Source: an uncultured Pelagibacteraceae bacterium (GTDB lineage: Bacteria; Pseudomonadota; Alphaproteobacteria; Pelagibacterales; Pelagibacteraceae). From it: DNA of 64,000 nucleotides. Shown here piece by piece: positions 49,517 through 58,637 of this stretch; within the stretch, counting starts at the first letter, position 1; every line of letters starts with the position of its first letter. The notes beneath the pieces were generated by a model. That model was not told the DNA's origin. It ran no database searches and was given only the letters and a program-made list of their open reading frames with translations. The stretch covers positions 1 to 64,000 of the forward strand of contig CABYIV010000004.1 of NCBI GenBank assembly GCA_902519255.1, written 5' to 3'. The translations under genes and the position numbers were made by a program.

Positions 49517-50725
49517 ATGTTTAAAAATTTAAGTTTAAAAGTAATTGTATTTGGTTTTATATTTACATTTTTTTCAAGCTTTGGACAGAGTTTTTTTCTT
49601 GGAATATTCAATACAAGTATAAGAGAGACACTCTCGATAACTCATGGACAATTTGGCTCAATATATGCATCTGCAACATTGTGCAGTAGTCTATTACTTA
49701 TTTGGGTTGGAAAGAAAATTGATGATATAAATATTTTCCGATTTGCAGTCTATGTAACATTGCTTTTATCTTTTTCTTGTTTTTTCTTTTCAAAGATTTC
49801 ATCAATTATTTTTTTATTCATTGCAATTTTTTCAATGAGATTTTCAGGTCAAGGAATGATGTCTCATACTGCAACAACAACAGTTTCAAGGTATTTCACA
49901 AAATCAAGGGGTAGGGCATTAAGTATTTGCTGGTTTGGTTTATCTAGTGCTGAATTTATTTTACCTGTTTTAATGGTATTTTTGTTGTCATTAACAACTT
50001 GGCAAAATATTTGGACAGTAATTGCTTTATTAATTTTAATATTTTTACCGATTGCATCATTCTTTTTAGTTCGGACTGTTAAACTTGATACAAGAGAAAG
50101 TACTGGAGGTGAAGAATTTAAAGAGGAAAATATTAAACAATGGAAAAGAATTGAAGTAATAAAAGATTACAAATTTTATATTGTAAGCATGAATATGTTA
50201 GCTATGCCTTGGATAGCAACTGGTGTATTTGTTTATCAGTCATTTATTACTGAATCAAAAAACTGGGGACCATTTGTAATTGCTCAGTCTTTTATGTCTT
50301 ATTCAGTATTTTCAGTAATTACTCTTTTAATATCTGGTTTTTTAATTGATAAATTCACAAGTCGAAAACTTTTAATTTTTATGAATATTCCTTTATTTCT
50401 ATCGACTTTTGTAATTATTTATTTTGATGCACAATTAACTGCATTTATATTTTTAGGTTTAATTGGAATATCAAATGGTTTGGCAAACGTTTTGGGATCT
50501 TCCACTTGGGCTGAAGTTTATGGTGTAAAGCATATTGGATCTATTAAAGCTTTGACCACTGCACTTATGGTTTTTTCAACAGCTTTTGGAACAGCTCTTT
50601 TTGGAATTTTAATTGATATTGGATTTTCAATTGAGAAAATTGCTATAATATCTGCACTTTATATACTTATTTCTTTTATTCTTCTTTTTTTAGTTAGAAA
50701 AAAATTAAATCCAATTTTAGTATAA
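49517..50725 (+). CDS. MFS transporter
   Basis: 402 aa, 12 TM; SFGQSFFLGIFNTSIRETLSITHGQFGSIYASATL. Confidence 0.85.
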   Translation: MFKNLSLKVIVFGFIFTFFSSFGQSFFLGIFNTSIRETLSITHGQFGSIYASATLCSSLLLIWVGKKIDDINIFRFAVYVTLLLSFSCFFFSKISSIIFLFIAIFSMRFSGQGMMSHTATTTVSRYFTKSRGRALSICWFGLSSAEFILPVLMVFLLSLTTWQNIWTVIALLILIFLPIASFFLVRTVKLDTRESTGGEEFKEENIKQWKRIEVIKDYKFYIVSMNMLAMPWIATGVFVYQSFITESKNWGPFVIAQSFMSYSVFSVITLLISGFLIDKFTSRKLLIFMNIPLFLSTFVIIYFDAQLTAFIFLGLIGISNGLANVLGSSTWAEVYGVKHIGSIKALTTALMVFSTAFGTALFGILIDIGFSIEKIAIISALYILISFILLFLVRKKLNPILV

Positions 50726-50766
50726 AACACTTGATTTTGTTGATCTTGGAGTATATTTAATCGCCC

Positions 50767-51294
50767 ATGGCAAGAGTTACCGTTGAAGACTGTATAGACA
50801 AAGTAGATAGCCCTTATGAATTAGTTTTGGTTGCTAAAGAAAGAGCTACTCAACTTAATTCAGGAATTGAACCAACATTAGATAGAGATAACGACAAGCA
50901 CACAGTTATTGCTTTAAGGGAAATAGCTGAAGAAACAATTAAAGTTCCAGATTTAACTGAAGCTGCAGTTTACAAACTAAGAAAACATGTAGAACAAATT
51001 GATGATACTGCTGAAGAAGATGAAGATATTGGTGATGATTTTGAGAATTTGTACAAAGGTGAAATCTCAAAAAGTGGTGTACCAATTCTTCCCTCTAAAA
51101 GAGCTAGAAAAATCCCTGAAAAAATTCAGGTTTCAAAAGAAGATCTTGCTGAATTATCACCATCAGCTCAACCTGATGTTAATGTAGAAGCTCCAAGTGA
51201 GGCTGAAGAAAATGATGACGTTTCACTAGATCAAGTTTCAGAAGCAGAAGAACAAGTTTCAGATAACGTAAGCGACGAAGAAAATAATTCTTAA
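50767..51294 (+). CDS. rpoZ: RNA polymerase omega subunit with acidic C-terminal extension
   Basis: [46 protein letters not shown]. Confidence 0.9.
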   Translation: MARVTVEDCIDKVDSPYELVLVAKERATQLNSGIEPTLDRDNDKHTVIALREIAEETIKVPDLTEAAVYKLRKHVEQIDDTAEEDEDIGDDFENLYKGEISKSGVPILPSKRARKIPEKIQVSKEDLAELSPSAQPDVNVEAPSEAEENDDVSLDQVSEAEEQVSDNVSDEENNS

Positions 51295-52437
51295 TTAAGA
51301 AAACTCTTTTAATATTTGTGCCCTGTGTTCATCAAGATCAGGAATGTCCCCTCTAGTACTTTTATCTTCGTATGAAGACATTTTTATAGGATTGCCTGCT
51401 AATCTAAAATCACCAACTACCTTATGATATGCTTTAACAATCATGTTTCTTGCTTCGACTTGAGGATTTTCAACCGCTTCTTTAATATTAAATATCGGTC
51501 CACAAGGTATCTTTAATTTTTCCATTTCATTTACCCATTCAGAAGTATTTTTTGAAGAAAGTTTATCTTCAAAAATTGATTTTAGTTCATTCATATTTTC
51601 ACATCTTAGTGAATTGGTATTAAATCTTTTATCATTGACCATTTCAGGTATTCCTAATACTTCACAAAGTTTTTCATATAATTTATCGTTACCTGCAGCA
51701 ATAATTATATAACTATCTTTTGTTTTAAATGCCTCAAACGGAGCGATTGAAGGATGTCTAGATCCCATCGGTTTAGGAATTTCATTTTTAGATAAATATC
51801 TTGCAATTGCATTTTCTAAAATCGCAATTTGGCAGTCTAACATTGAAACATCTATAAACATTCCCTTGCCTGTTTTTTGTCTATCGTACAAAGCTGCATT
51901 AATTCCGATTGCAGTAAAAAGGCCTGCTGTGATATCACCAATTGATGTTCCAACTCTTGTTGGTTCACTATTTGGATGACCTGTAACACTCATCAATCCA
52001 CCCATTCCTTGAACTACCATGTCATAAGCGGGTAATTCTTTTAAAGGTCCGGTTTGACCGAAACCAGATGCAGATGCATATATTAATTTTGGATATTTTT
52101 TACTTACATCTTTCCAACCATATCCCCATTTTTCTAATGTACCTGGTTTAAAATTTTCTACTAAAATATCTGCTTTTGCTAAAATTTTATCGAAGATTTT
52201 TTTATCATCTTCATTTTTTAAATTAAGAGCAATACTTTCTTTTCCTCTGTTAAGTGACATAAAATATGCTGAATAGTCTTTTACAAAAGGTCCAAATTTT
52301 CTTGAATCGTCACCAATTTCTGGTGCTTCTACTTTGATTACACGTGCACCGAGATCAGATAAAATCATTGTACAATATGGACCTACTAAAACCCTAGTAA
52401 GATCAACAACTAATAAATTTTTTAAAGGACCATCCAT
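51295..52437 (-). CDS. CaiB/BaiF family (class III) CoA-transferase
   Basis: LKNLLVVDLTRVLVGPYCTMILSDLGARVIKVEAPEIGDDSR; SLNRGKESIALNLK. Confidence 0.95.
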   Translation of the reverse strand: MDGPLKNLLVVDLTRVLVGPYCTMILSDLGARVIKVEAPEIGDDSRKFGPFVKDYSAYFMSLNRGKESIALNLKNEDDKKIFDKILAKADILVENFKPGTLEKWGYGWKDVSKKYPKLIYASASGFGQTGPLKELPAYDMVVQGMGGLMSVTGHPNSEPTRVGTSIGDITAGLFTAIGINAALYDRQKTGKGMFIDVSMLDCQIAILENAIARYLSKNEIPKPMGSRHPSIAPFEAFKTKDSYIIIAAGNDKLYEKLCEVLGIPEMVNDKRFNTNSLRCENMNELKSIFEDKLSSKNTSEWVNEMEKLKIPCGPIFNIKEAVENPQVEARNMIVKAYHKVVGDFRLAGNPIKMSSYEDKSTRGDIPDLDEHRAQILKEFS

Positions 52438-52519
52438 AATAAGTACGTCATTTCCTTATATTGACTCTTCTGCTCAAGTTCAATTTAATATCATCATTAT
52501 AAATAAAAAGGGGAAAACT

Positions 52520-53530
52520 ATGTTAAGAAAAATAACATTATATTTGTCTTCAATAATTATAGCTTTTTCAATAGTAGGATCTGCATATGCAGTTACATTA
52601 AAAGCAAGTCACCAATGGCCAGGTACACCAAGAGCTGATGGCTCTTTTGACCCACGTCATGAAATGGTACAAATTATTGCTGATGAAGTAAAAAAAGCAA
52701 ACGTTGATTTAGAAATTAGAATTTATCCAGCTAAGTCACTTTATAAGCCAAAAGAACAGTGGAAACCTATGACTACAGGTCAATTAGATATTTCTGCTTT
52801 CCCATTAGCTTATGCATCAAAATTCCATCCAGAGTTTGATGCTACATTAATGCCAGGAACTGTAAAAAATCATGAGCATGCATTGAGATTTAACAAAGGT
52901 CCAATGATGACAGAGATTAAAAAAATAATTAGTGATGCTGGTGTTGTAGTACTATCTGATGCTTGGTTAGGTGGTGGTTTCGCATCAAAAACTAAATGTA
53001 TCAAGAATCCAAGTGATGCTAAAGGACAAGTTATGAGAGCTGCAGGAAAAGCTTTCAACCAAATGTTAGAAGCTGCTGGTGCAGGTATTCAAAGTATGCC
53101 ATCATCTGAAATTTATACTGGATTACAAACTGGTGTATTAACTGGTGCAAATACTAGTTCAGGAAGTTTTGTGAGTTACAAAATATATGAACAAGTAAAA
53201 TGTGCAACTCCTCCAGGAAAATTTGGTTTATGGTTTATGTATGAGCCAATTTTAATGTCTAAGAAAAGCTACAATGCTTTAAATTCTAGCCAACAGGTGG
53301 CTTTGATGAAAGCAGGAAAAGTTGCTGAGAAATATATGACAGCTCAAGTAGAAAACTTAGATAAAAAGTTTGAGGAAGCATACAAAGCTGCAGGTGTGAA
53401 ATTAGTATATATGGATGCTAAGGATCATGCTGCGTGGGTTGATATAGCAATAAAGTCATCTCATAAAGCTTTTGCTGAAAAAGTTCCAGGTGGCGATAAG
53501 CTAATGGAAATGGCTTTAGCAGTTAAATAA
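52520..53530 (+). CDS. TRAP transporter substrate-binding protein (DctP family)
   Basis: Internal start MLRKITLYLSS at 52520; ASHQWPGTPRADGSFDPRHEMVQIIADEV; adjacent DctQ/DctM genes. Confidence 0.9.
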   Translation: MLRKITLYLSSIIIAFSIVGSAYAVTLKASHQWPGTPRADGSFDPRHEMVQIIADEVKKANVDLEIRIYPAKSLYKPKEQWKPMTTGQLDISAFPLAYASKFHPEFDATLMPGTVKNHEHALRFNKGPMMTEIKKIISDAGVVVLSDAWLGGGFASKTKCIKNPSDAKGQVMRAAGKAFNQMLEAAGAGIQSMPSSEIYTGLQTGVLTGANTSSGSFVSYKIYEQVKCATPPGKFGLWFMYEPILMSKKSYNALNSSQQVALMKAGKVAEKYMTAQVENLDKKFEEAYKAAGVKLVYMDAKDHAAWVDIAIKSSHKAFAEKVPGGDKLMEMALAVK

Positions 53531-53544
53531 AATAATATATAAAG

Positions 53545-53580
53545 AACCCCTATTTATTCTCTATAAGTAGGGGTTTTTTT
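53545..53580 (+). terminator. rho-independent terminator-like hairpin between dctP and dctQ
   Basis: AACCCCTATTTAT (53545-53557), loop TCTCT, ATAAGTAGGGGTT (53563-53575), 7-T run 53574-53580 directly abutting the dctQ ATG at 53581. Confidence 0.85.
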
Positions 53581-54075
53581 ATGAAAGAAAAATACTTAAA
53601 ATTCTGTGATTATGTTGCAAGAGCTTGTGGAGCCTTTGCTGTATTAGCTTTACTCTTATCAATTCTTGTAATTGTTGAATTAGTTTTTGAAAGATACTTT
53701 TTTCAAAGAGCGATAACTTGGCAAACTGAGCTTGTTACAATGCTTCTTGTTGCTTCAACATTTATAGGAAGTGCATATGTTTTAAGTGAAAAAGCTCACG
53801 TCAGCATGGAGTGGATTTACGATTTTTTATCAAAAAAAAATATTTTAAGACTAAAAATTTTTACCTCATTAGTCAGTTTATTATTCTTTTTAATTTTATT
53901 TTATTTTGGTTTTTTAATGGTTGAGGAAGCGTTTACTAAAAATTATTCAACAGGAACTGTTTGGGATCCTCCTTTGTGGGTACCATATTCTTCAATGATG
54001 ATAGGTGCTGCGCTAATGATTTTACAATATATAGCAGAGATTATTAAGCTTACTGACGAAAAGGATACTAACTAA
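53581..54075 (+). CDS. TRAP transporter small permease (DctQ family)
   Basis: 164 aa, 4 TM; ITWQTELVTMLLVASTFIGSAYVLSEKAHVSMEWIYDFL. Confidence 0.9.
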   Translation: MKEKYLKFCDYVARACGAFAVLALLLSILVIVELVFERYFFQRAITWQTELVTMLLVASTFIGSAYVLSEKAHVSMEWIYDFLSKKNILRLKIFTSLVSLLFFLILFYFGFLMVEEAFTKNYSTGTVWDPPLWVPYSSMMIGAALMILQYIAEIIKLTDEKDTN

Positions 54076-55406
54076 TGGATCCATTAATAATTGCAATAAT
54101 CGTAGCAGTTTTTACTTTAATAGTTTTGTTTTCGGGAATACCTATTGCTTTTGGTTTAAGCTTTGTATCAATAGCTCTTTTAGTTGCTTTCGAAGGTTTT
54201 CAAATGTTAGATGTTTTTGCTGAAACTTTCTATGCAGGTCTAAATTCGTTTGTTCTGCTTTCAATACCAATGTTTATTTTAATGGGAATGGCAGTTGCTA
54301 ATTCTCCAGCAGGAAAAGATCTATATACAGGACTGGACAGGTGGCTATGGAGAGTGCCTGGAGGGTTAGTAATCTCAAATATAGGAGCTTGTTCAATCTT
54401 TGCTGCGTTAAGTGGATCAAGTCCTGCAACTTGTGCTGCAATTGGTACTATGGGAATTCCTGAGATGAGAAAAAGAGGATACTCAGATCAAATTGCAACA
54501 GGTACTATAGCAGCGGGAGGAACATTGGGAGTTTTAATACCTCCAAGTATTGTTTTAATTGTTTATGGAATCGCAACTGGAACATCAATCGGAAGATTAT
54601 TTTTAAGCGGATTGATACCTGGATTTATGCTTGCTGGTATGTTTGCTATCTGGGCACTGATACACAGTTACTTTATAGATAAAGACTCAGCTAAAGCTTT
54701 AAAGAATAGAACTCCACCAACCTTTAAAGAAAAAATTGAAGTTTTACCAAGAATACTTCCTTTCTTAGCAATCATTGCTGGTGTCTTATATGTTTTATAT
54801 GGTGGTGTTGCTACCCCATCAGAGGCTTCAGGGGTTGGAGCCTTTTTAGTTTTTGTTTTGATTGCTGTTGTTTACAAAATTTATCAACCAAAAAAAATAT
54901 GGAATATTGTTAAAGTTTCAATGAAAGAAAGTGTAATGATAATGTTTATCATTGCAGCTTCTTATCTTTTTGCATTTACATTATCACAACTTTACGTAAC
55001 TCAATCCTTAGCTCAAAGTATGGTAGAGATGAGCTCTAATAAATGGGTAGTATTTATTTTAATAAATATATTTCTTTTGATTGCAGGTTTCTTTTTACCT
55101 CCTGTTGCCGTGATTGTTATGACTTCAGCAATATTATTGCCAGTTATAACTCAACTGGGATTTGATCCGTACTGGTTTGCAATTGTGTTTACAATTAATA
55201 TGGAAATTGGTCTTATTACCCCTCCCGTTGGATTAAACCTTTATATAATAAAAGGTATAACACCAGATGTTAGTTTGTCAGAAATTTTAAAGGGATCGAT
55301 ACCATTTATGATAATTATGGCTTTAGCTATACTTATTTTGTGTATTTTTCCTGAGATTGTGACTTGGTTACCTGACAAAATAATGGGTAAAAGTCTAGGT
55401 TTTTAA
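54075..55406 (+). CDS. TRAP transporter large permease (DctM family)
   Basis: 443 aa; SIPMFILMGMAVANSPAGKDLY; AAGGTLGVLIPPSIVLIVYGIATGTSIGRLFLSGLIPG. Confidence 0.95.
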   Translation: MDPLIIAIIVAVFTLIVLFSGIPIAFGLSFVSIALLVAFEGFQMLDVFAETFYAGLNSFVLLSIPMFILMGMAVANSPAGKDLYTGLDRWLWRVPGGLVISNIGACSIFAALSGSSPATCAAIGTMGIPEMRKRGYSDQIATGTIAAGGTLGVLIPPSIVLIVYGIATGTSIGRLFLSGLIPGFMLAGMFAIWALIHSYFIDKDSAKALKNRTPPTFKEKIEVLPRILPFLAIIAGVLYVLYGGVATPSEASGVGAFLVFVLIAVVYKIYQPKKIWNIVKVSMKESVMIMFIIAASYLFAFTLSQLYVTQSLAQSMVEMSSNKWVVFILINIFLLIAGFFLPPVAVIVMTSAILLPVITQLGFDPYWFAIVFTINMEIGLITPPVGLNLYIIKGITPDVSLSEILKGSIPFMIIMALAILILCIFPEIVTWLPDKIMGKSLGF

Positions 55407-55421
55407 TATATAAAAAACACC

Positions 55422-56729
55422 ATGTTAAATATAAAAAGAATATTCGAGACGATTGCTGATGCTGGTCAAAAAATTTTAGAGAAAAAATCATTAAAAAAAT
55501 TCTCTAAAAAAACAGATTTAATTGATCTATGTGATGACCTGTTATCATCCAAAGGAGCAGCATTTGGAATTACATTAGCTAGGGATATTCTTTTTAGATA
55601 TCATAACTTATCTCATGAAGATAAATTAAAATTCTTACTTCAAGTAAATGAAAAATATAAACCTGATACAGCAAATATTGACAATGCCATTAAAGATTAT
55701 ACAGAAAATAAAAATAGTAGATCAATTTTAAATTTATCAAGAATTACATCAGGAATTAGAAAAGAATTGTTTATTAGATTAAACATGGCTCCTAATGGAA
55801 CAGCTGAGATTGTTTCTTTAAGAGAAGATCTACAAATGTTTTTATTAAAAAATCCTGAATTAAAAGAATTAGATTATGATTTGATTGATATTTTTAAAAA
55901 TTGGTTCAATCCTGGATTTTTAAAATTAAGAAAAATTACTTGGGATACAAAAGCTGCAATATTAGAAAAATTACTAAAATATGAAAAAGTTCATTCAATG
56001 AAGGATATGAATGAATTAAAAATTAGATTAGGAGAAAATAGAAGATTTTTTGCATACTTTCATCCAGCATTAGAAGATGAGCCAATAATTTTCGTTGAGA
56101 TTGCATTAACTAAAGGTTTAGCAAAATCTATTCAGGAATTAACAAGACCTAATGATGGAAAAAAAGAAGATTATGATACTGCTACTTTTTATTCAATTAG
56201 CAACTGTCAAGAGGGACTATCAAGAGTTACACTTGGGAACTTCTTAATCAAAAGAGTAGTATACGAGTTACAAGAAGAGTTACCTGATGTAAAAAATTTT
56301 GGAACCTTGTCACCAATGCAAGGTTTTGCTGATTGGGTTAAATCATCAGAAAATGAGAAAATAAGTGATATAGTTCAAAAAAATAATTTTGTAAAAGTTG
56401 AGTTTTTAAAATCATTAGATCTTAAAATTGGAGATAGAAAATTTATAGATAATAAAGATTTACTAACAAAACTTGCTTTAAATTACTTGGCTGTACAGAA
56501 AAATGATCTAGGTTTTCCTATAAACGATGTGTGTAGATTTCATTTAAAAAATGGAGCTGAAATTGATGATATTGTAATTAATGCTAACGTTTCAGATGTA
56601 GGATTTAAAAGGTCATTTGGAATCATGGTTAATTACAAATATGAACTTGGTAAAATTGAGCAAAATCATCAAGAGTATGTAAACGAAAAAAAAATTAATA
56701 TATCAAGCAAACTTAAAAAATATGTCTAG
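55422..56729 (+). CDS. malonyl-CoA decarboxylase
   Basis: 435 aa; FFAYFHPALEDEPIIFVEIALTKGLA; FYSISNCQEGLSRVTLGNFLIKRVV; LSPMQGFADWV. Confidence 0.9.
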   Translation: MLNIKRIFETIADAGQKILEKKSLKKFSKKTDLIDLCDDLLSSKGAAFGITLARDILFRYHNLSHEDKLKFLLQVNEKYKPDTANIDNAIKDYTENKNSRSILNLSRITSGIRKELFIRLNMAPNGTAEIVSLREDLQMFLLKNPELKELDYDLIDIFKNWFNPGFLKLRKITWDTKAAILEKLLKYEKVHSMKDMNELKIRLGENRRFFAYFHPALEDEPIIFVEIALTKGLAKSIQELTRPNDGKKEDYDTATFYSISNCQEGLSRVTLGNFLIKRVVYELQEELPDVKNFGTLSPMQGFADWVKSSENEKISDIVQKNNFVKVEFLKSLDLKIGDRKFIDNKDLLTKLALNYLAVQKNDLGFPINDVCRFHLKNGAEIDDIVINANVSDVGFKRSFGIMVNYKYELGKIEQNHQEYVNEKKINISSKLKKYV

Positions 56730-57723
56730 ATTAAATAGAACTGTTTCTGTTGCTCCTATGATGGACTGCACAGACAAACATGAAAGATTTTTCTTAAGAC
56801 TAATTAGTAAAAACGTTCTTCTCTATACTGAAATGATTGTCTCAGAAGCTATTGATAGAGGAGATAAAAAGAAATTATTAGAATTTGATATGAGGGAAAA
56901 ACCTGTTGCTCTGCAACTAGGAGGCTCTTCTCCAAAATTATTAGGAAATGCAGCATATTTAGGTGAAGAATATGGTTATGATGAAATAAATTTAAATTTA
57001 GGCTGTCCAAGTAAAAAAGTTCAGAAAAATAGATTTGGAGCTTGTTTAATTCAAGAACCTAATCTTGTAGCTGATTGTTTAAGTTCCATGATATTAAAAA
57101 CGTCACTTCCCGTGACAGTCAAAACTAGAATTGGATATGACAATGTCGATCAATATGAAAATTTATATAATTTTATTAATATTCTAAAAGAAACAGGTGT
57201 TAAAACTTTTATAATTCATGCCAGAAAGGCAATGTTAGGAAAATTTACACCTAAGCAAAATTTAAATATACCACCCTTGAAATATGAATATGTAAATAGA
57301 TTAAAAAAAGATTTTCAAGATTTAGAAATAATAATAAATGGTGGCATAACTTCCACTAATCAAATTAAAGAACATTTAGAAAATGTAGATGGTGTTATGA
57401 TTGGAAGGTCAATTTATCATTCTCCTTACATGTTAGCGGATATTGAGAACCAAATTTTTAATAATAGTGAAGTTTTGACTAGACAAGAAGTTGTTGAGAA
57501 ACTAATTGAGTATGTAAAAGAAGAAATTAAAAAGGGTACAAGATTAAATCAAATCATGAGACATACTCTTGGTTTGTTTCATGGACAAACAGGTTCAAGT
57601 TTTTGGAAAAGATATTTAAGTGAAAATATGTGTGTTAGAGATGCCGATGTTAAGAAAATTGATCACATAATGGATAAAGTAAAGTTTAATCCACAAAGTA
57701 TATCGGCAGGTCAAATTGAATAA
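56722..57723 (+). CDS. dusA: tRNA-dihydrouridine synthase A
   Basis: VSVAPMMDCTDKHERFFLRLI; EINLNLGCPSKKVQKNRFGACLI; FIIHARKAMLGKFTPKQN. Confidence 0.95.
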   Translation: MSRLNRTVSVAPMMDCTDKHERFFLRLISKNVLLYTEMIVSEAIDRGDKKKLLEFDMREKPVALQLGGSSPKLLGNAAYLGEEYGYDEINLNLGCPSKKVQKNRFGACLIQEPNLVADCLSSMILKTSLPVTVKTRIGYDNVDQYENLYNFINILKETGVKTFIIHARKAMLGKFTPKQNLNIPPLKYEYVNRLKKDFQDLEIIINGGITSTNQIKEHLENVDGVMIGRSIYHSPYMLADIENQIFNNSEVLTRQEVVEKLIEYVKEEIKKGTRLNQIMRHTLGLFHGQTGSSFWKRYLSENMCVRDADVKKIDHIMDKVKFNPQSISAGQIE

Positions 57724-58549
57724 TACGCTTCTTGAGATTAACAACATTTATTTTATTTTTTTAATGATGGCAGCCGCTGTTCCGGTTGGTTTTTTTGCAG
57801 GCTTTTTTGGTATCGGTGGAGGGTTAATTTCAGTCCCATTTTTATTTTTTGTTTTTGAAGCATTTAACGTTGATAAAGATTATTTAATGCATTTATCTGT
57901 AGGGACAGCTTTCTCAATAACAATTTTAACTGCTACAGCTTCAGTACTAACTCATAGGAAATATAATGCTGTTGATTTTAATATTATTAAAAATTATGGA
58001 ACATTTGTAATTATTGGAGTTTTCTCTGGAACATTGATGGCGGCATTGATGAATACTAAAACATTGTTATTCTTTTTTTCTGCTGTTGTTTATTTTTTTG
58101 GAGCTTACTTGTTGTTACAAAGTGAAAAGAAAAAAAAAATTAAGAAAAAATTTAATATTTTCCCAAGAATAATATTTGGATTTTTGTCAGGACTAATATC
58201 TGCTCCTATGGGCATAACAGGAGCTATGATGAATGTTCCTATATTAAGATACTTTGGTTATCCTATTAACTTAGCAATAGGAAGCTCTGCAGCCATTGGA
58301 TTTATTATAGCTTTATTTGGATCAATCGGATTTTTTACATCTGGCATGATGTTAAAAGCAGATATCCCATTAAGCATAGGGTTTATTAATATACCTGCAT
58401 TTATAATATTTGTTCCTATAACGACATTCATGGCAAGGATTGGAGCAAAAACAGTTCAAGATCTAGATAGAGTTAAAACACAAAGATTATTTGGTGTTTT
58501 TCTTTATGTTATTGGTACTTTATTTCTATATAGATTTTTAGTGACCTAG
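57716..58549 (+). CDS. TauE/SafE family sulfite exporter-like membrane protein
   Basis: VGFFAGFFGIGGGLISVPFLFF repeat and GFLSGLISAPMGITGAMMNVPILRYFG. Confidence 0.85.
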   Translation: MNNTLLEINNIYFIFLMMAAAVPVGFFAGFFGIGGGLISVPFLFFVFEAFNVDKDYLMHLSVGTAFSITILTATASVLTHRKYNAVDFNIIKNYGTFVIIGVFSGTLMAALMNTKTLLFFFSAVVYFFGAYLLLQSEKKKKIKKKFNIFPRIIFGFLSGLISAPMGITGAMMNVPILRYFGYPINLAIGSSAAIGFIIALFGSIGFFTSGMMLKADIPLSIGFINIPAFIIFVPITTFMARIGAKTVQDLDRVKTQRLFGVFLYVIGTLFLYRFLVT

Positions 58550-58584
58550 GAGACGAGGTGGTTTCAGTCTCCCTCCGCCACCTC
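58549..58584 (+). other. pseudoknot-capable element downstream of tauE-like gene
   Basis: GGAGAC (58549-58554) pairs with GTCTCC (58567-58572); interleaved GAGGTGG (58555-58561) pairs with CCACCTC (58578-58584). Confidence 0.45.
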
Positions 58585-58637
58585 AGCTACATATTAATCG
58601 ATTCTCTAATTTTTTCTTAACTCTTTATAGTTGAATT

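Noticed and set aside
58549-58584. Annotation of this element as tmRNA or a tRNA
   Set aside because: No tag reading frame, acceptor stem or anticodon arm found; only weak 3'-end similarity, so reported as a structured element instead.
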